From: Acidicapsa dinghuensis
GTDB taxonomy: Bacteria > Acidobacteriota > Terriglobia > Terriglobales > Acidobacteriaceae
DNA: 64,000 nucleotides
NCBI RefSeq assembly: GCF_025685685.1
Contig: NZ_JAGSYH010000005.1
Span: 558,001-622,000 of the forward strand
Direction of reading: 5' to 3'
Within the stretch, counting starts at the first letter, position 1, and each line of letters begins with the position of its first letter. Positions 62,241-64,000 of the stretch are shown one piece after another. The translations under genes and the position numbers were made by a program. The notes beneath the pieces were generated by a model that did no database searches, had not been told where the DNA came from, and saw only the letters and a program-made list of their open reading frames with translations.

Positions 62241-63032
62241 CTAAACCTTTCGCGCCGTAGCCCGCGTCGCGCCTGTTGAAACACCGCCATCCACCAGCAG
62301 CGTCTGGCCTGTCACATACCGGCTCGCTTCCGATGCCAGAAACACAATCGCACCGTCCAGATCATGCGGTTCGCCATGTCGCTTCAGCGGAATACGATCC
62401 ATCAGATACTCCACCCACTCGCGATCTTCATACAGAATCTTGTTCTGATCTGTCTTAAACCAGCCCGGCGCAAGACAATTCACGGTTACGCCATATTTGC
62501 CCCAGTCATCGGCCAGGCTCATCGTCAACTGTTTGATCCCACCACGACTCGCGCAATACGGGCCAAGCCCTGCAAACCCCGCCACACTCGTCACTGACCC
62601 GATATTGATGATGCGCCCATACCCGTGCTGCACCATCCCTCTGGCAATCTGCTGGGCCACAAAGAAGCTCCCACGCAAGTTCGTATCCAGCACCAGGTTC
62701 CAGTCTTCCCACTGCACATCCAGCGCCGGCTTGCGCACATTGCAGCCTGCATTGTTCACAAGAATATGAACCTGATCGCTAGCCTTCTCGACAGCCGCGC
62801 CAAAGCGCACGATGCTGTCATGGTCTCGTACATCCAGCTCCAGCGGCAGGGCCCTGCGTCCCATCGCCTCAATCTCGGTAACGAAAGGCGCAAGCGCATC
62901 GGCGTGGCGGCTGGTCACAATCAGGTCCGCTCCAGCCTGTGCCAAGGCACGCCCAAAATACTGGCCCAACCCCCGGCTCGCTCCGGTGATAACTGCGGTC
63001 TGCCCGCTCAAATCAAAGATCGACTTCGTCAT
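62241..63032 (-). CDS. SDR-family dehydrogenase (gluconate 5-dehydrogenase-like)
   Basis: 263 residues. TGASRGLGQYFGRALAQAGA (cofactor motif), NNAG near residue 90, catalytic Ser and YxxxK region in INIGSVTSVAGFAGLGPYCASRGG, where the Lys of YxxxK is replaced by Gly: YCASRGGIKQLTMS reads Tyr-Cys-Ala-Ser-Arg, so Arg occupies the Lys position. C-terminal LLVDGGVSTG. The family match is to gluconate/2-dehydro-gluconate dehydrogenases. It overlaps the MDR gene by 4 nt, so both are made from one transcript. The Arg substitution makes normal activity uncertain. Confidence 0.85.
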   Translation of the reverse strand: MTKSIFDLSGQTAVITGASRGLGQYFGRALAQAGADLIVTSRHADALAPFVTEIEAMGRRALPLELDVRDHDSIVRFGAAVEKASDQVHILVNNAGCNVRKPALDVQWEDWNLVLDTNLRGSFFVAQQIARGMVQHGYGRIINIGSVTSVAGFAGLGPYCASRGGIKQLTMSLADDWGKYGVTVNCLAPGWFKTDQNKILYEDREWVEYLMDRIPLKRHGEPHDLDGAIVFLASEASRYVTGQTLLVDGGVSTGATRATARKV

Positions 63033-64000
63033 TGCCCACCGCCGCTCACGTTTGTCGCCGCATCCATCCGCGGATCAAGCACAATCTTCATCAGGTTCGG
63101 CTCGCGCGAGTGCAGCCGCTCAAACCACCGAGCTCCATCGTGCAGCGAAGCCACCGCCGTAATCAGTGGCGCCACGCGAATCTTGCCATTCGAAATCAAC
63201 TCCATCGCTTGCGGATATTCTCCGCACGAAGCGCACGATCCCTGCAGCCGTATCTGCCGCGAAACTACCTTCTGCAGCGGCAGCGTTACCTGCGGAGTAA
63301 TGTTGCCGATCAGCGTTACCGTCCCGCCCTTGCGCACCGCATCAATGCTAGCCGCGACCGTTTCATCGCGCCCCACTGCCTCCATCACCACATCCACGCC
63401 GCGCCCATTCGTCAGCTTCAACACTTCCTGCACCATCGCATCACCCGATGCCAGAATCGTTGCGTCGGCGCCCAGATCGCTCGCCAGCTTCAGTCGCGTC
63501 GCGTCCACATCCGCCACAAACACGCGTCTGCATCCCAGCGCCTTTGCCGCCTGCAGCGTCAGCAATCCGATCATGCCCGCGCCCAATACCAGCGCCGTCT
63601 CGCCGCCCTTCAGCTCCGTTACGTTTACGGCATGCAGAGCAACCGAAACAGCCTCCAGCATTGCCGCCTCACTGAAGCCCATCGCCTCAGGCAGCTTGTA
63701 GACAATGTGCTCCGGCACCGTTACGAATTCCGCAAAAGCTCCAGCCCGGCGAAAATCCGGAGTCGAAACCCCAATCACCTGCCGCTGATCACAGAGATTC
63801 ACCAGCCCCTGAGCGCAAAATTCACATGAACCGCAGTAGACCGTCGAATCAAAGGTCACGCGATCGCCGGGCGCAAACCGTGACACTCCCTCACCTACGC
63901 CAGCCACAATACCCGCCGCTTCATGCCCCATCACCAACGGAGGAATCCGCCGTCCCGACGATCCGTCATAGCCATGCACATCGCTCCCGCAGATGCCGCA
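63029..64000 (-). CDS. Zinc-dependent MDR dehydrogenase (5'-truncated by window edge)
   Basis: The frame is open to the right edge and reads CGICGSDVHGYDG there, the catalytic zinc loop of medium-chain dehydrogenases, so perhaps 35-40 residues including the start are missing. Visible motifs: GHEAAG, structural zinc cysteines in YCGSCEFCAQGLVNLC, Rossmann ALVLGAGMIGLLTLQAA, and GRGVDVVMEAVG. Related to threonine/sorbitol/alcohol dehydrogenases. Overlap with the SDR gene implies a two-step oxidation or epimerisation of a polyol or sugar acid. Confidence 0.9.
   Translation of the reverse strand, partial: CGICGSDVHGYDGSSGRRIPPLVMGHEAAGIVAGVGEGVSRFAPGDRVTFDSTVYCGSCEFCAQGLVNLCDQRQVIGVSTPDFRRAGAFAEFVTVPEHIVYKLPEAMGFSEAAMLEAVSVALHAVNVTELKGGETALVLGAGMIGLLTLQAAKALGCRRVFVADVDATRLKLASDLGADATILASGDAMVQEVLKLTNGRGVDVVMEAVGRDETVAASIDAVRKGGTVTLIGNITPQVTLPLQKVVSRQIRLQGSCASCGEYPQAMELISNGKIRVAPLITAVASLHDGARWFERLHSREPNLMKIVLDPRMDAATNVSGGGQ

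Noticed and set aside
1..64000. tRNA, rRNA, prophage, insertion sequences and riboswitches
   Set aside because: None recognised by eye; a tRNAscan-SE and Infernal/Rfam run would settle small RNAs.

Overview
The window reads like a chromosomal segment of an acidobacterium, most likely class Terriglobia. This rests on protein families rather than any marker gene: two very large Oar-type TonB-dependent receptors that begin with a carboxypeptidase-regulatory-like domain, a PadR regulator with an 'ADOP'-type MacB-like permease, an ASPIC/UnbV protein, and many secreted proteins. No rRNA, tRNA, phage, insertion sequence or CRISPR array was seen.

Layout. (1) 1-14.4 kb, carbohydrate locus: tail of an FG-GAP/ASPIC protein, a TonB-dependent receptor, a GH36-like alpha-galactosidase, an SDR dehydrogenase, a PocR-AraC regulator, an MDR dehydrogenase, an enolase-superfamily dehydratase, a split pair of EamA half-transporters and a mutarotase-like protein. 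Together they suggest uptake, hydrolysis and oxidative breakdown of a galactoside-like sugar. (2) 14.6-18 kb: a decayed NtrC-type regulator, a pair of 21-bp direct repeats, then padR and the ADOP permease. (3) 18.2-24.9 kb, minus strand: a seven-gene operon rsbR-rsbS-rsbT, then an RsbT-like ATPase fused to a SpoIIE/RsbX-like phosphatase, an RsbT-like ATPase fused to a hybrid histidine kinase with two receivers, a REC-PAS-histidine kinase, and a lone receiver. This is a stressosome module wired to a phosphorelay rather than to a sigma-B cascade, and is the most interesting system in the window. (4) 25.3-31.2 kb, minus: TonB-dependent receptor, small exported protein, OmpR-type regulator and sensor kinase. 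(5) 32-41.4 kb, plus: two related secreted beta-propeller/phosphoesterase proteins flanking a secreted M1 aminopeptidase. (6) 41.5-46.5 kb: hydantoinase/oxoprolinase subunits HyuA and HyuB divergent from an MFS transporter. (7) 46.5-48.6 kb: ECF sigma factor, an anti-sigma factor with an HNH-like periplasmic domain, and the Tag DNA glycosylase. (8) 48.8-53.1 kb: FAD oxidoreductase, APC permease and a Rieske oxygenase. (9) 53.2-59.4 kb: S1-repeat RNA-binding protein, Tat-exported TIM-barrel protein, Cpx-like two-component pair and a second ECF sigma factor. (10) 59.4-64 kb: small conserved protein, MFS transporter, exported MBL-fold hydrolase, and an SDR-MDR dehydrogenase pair that runs off the right edge.

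Protein families were assigned by reading motifs, without database searches. Start sites were moved from the longest reading frame where a ribosome-binding site, signal peptide or neighbouring gene argued for it.
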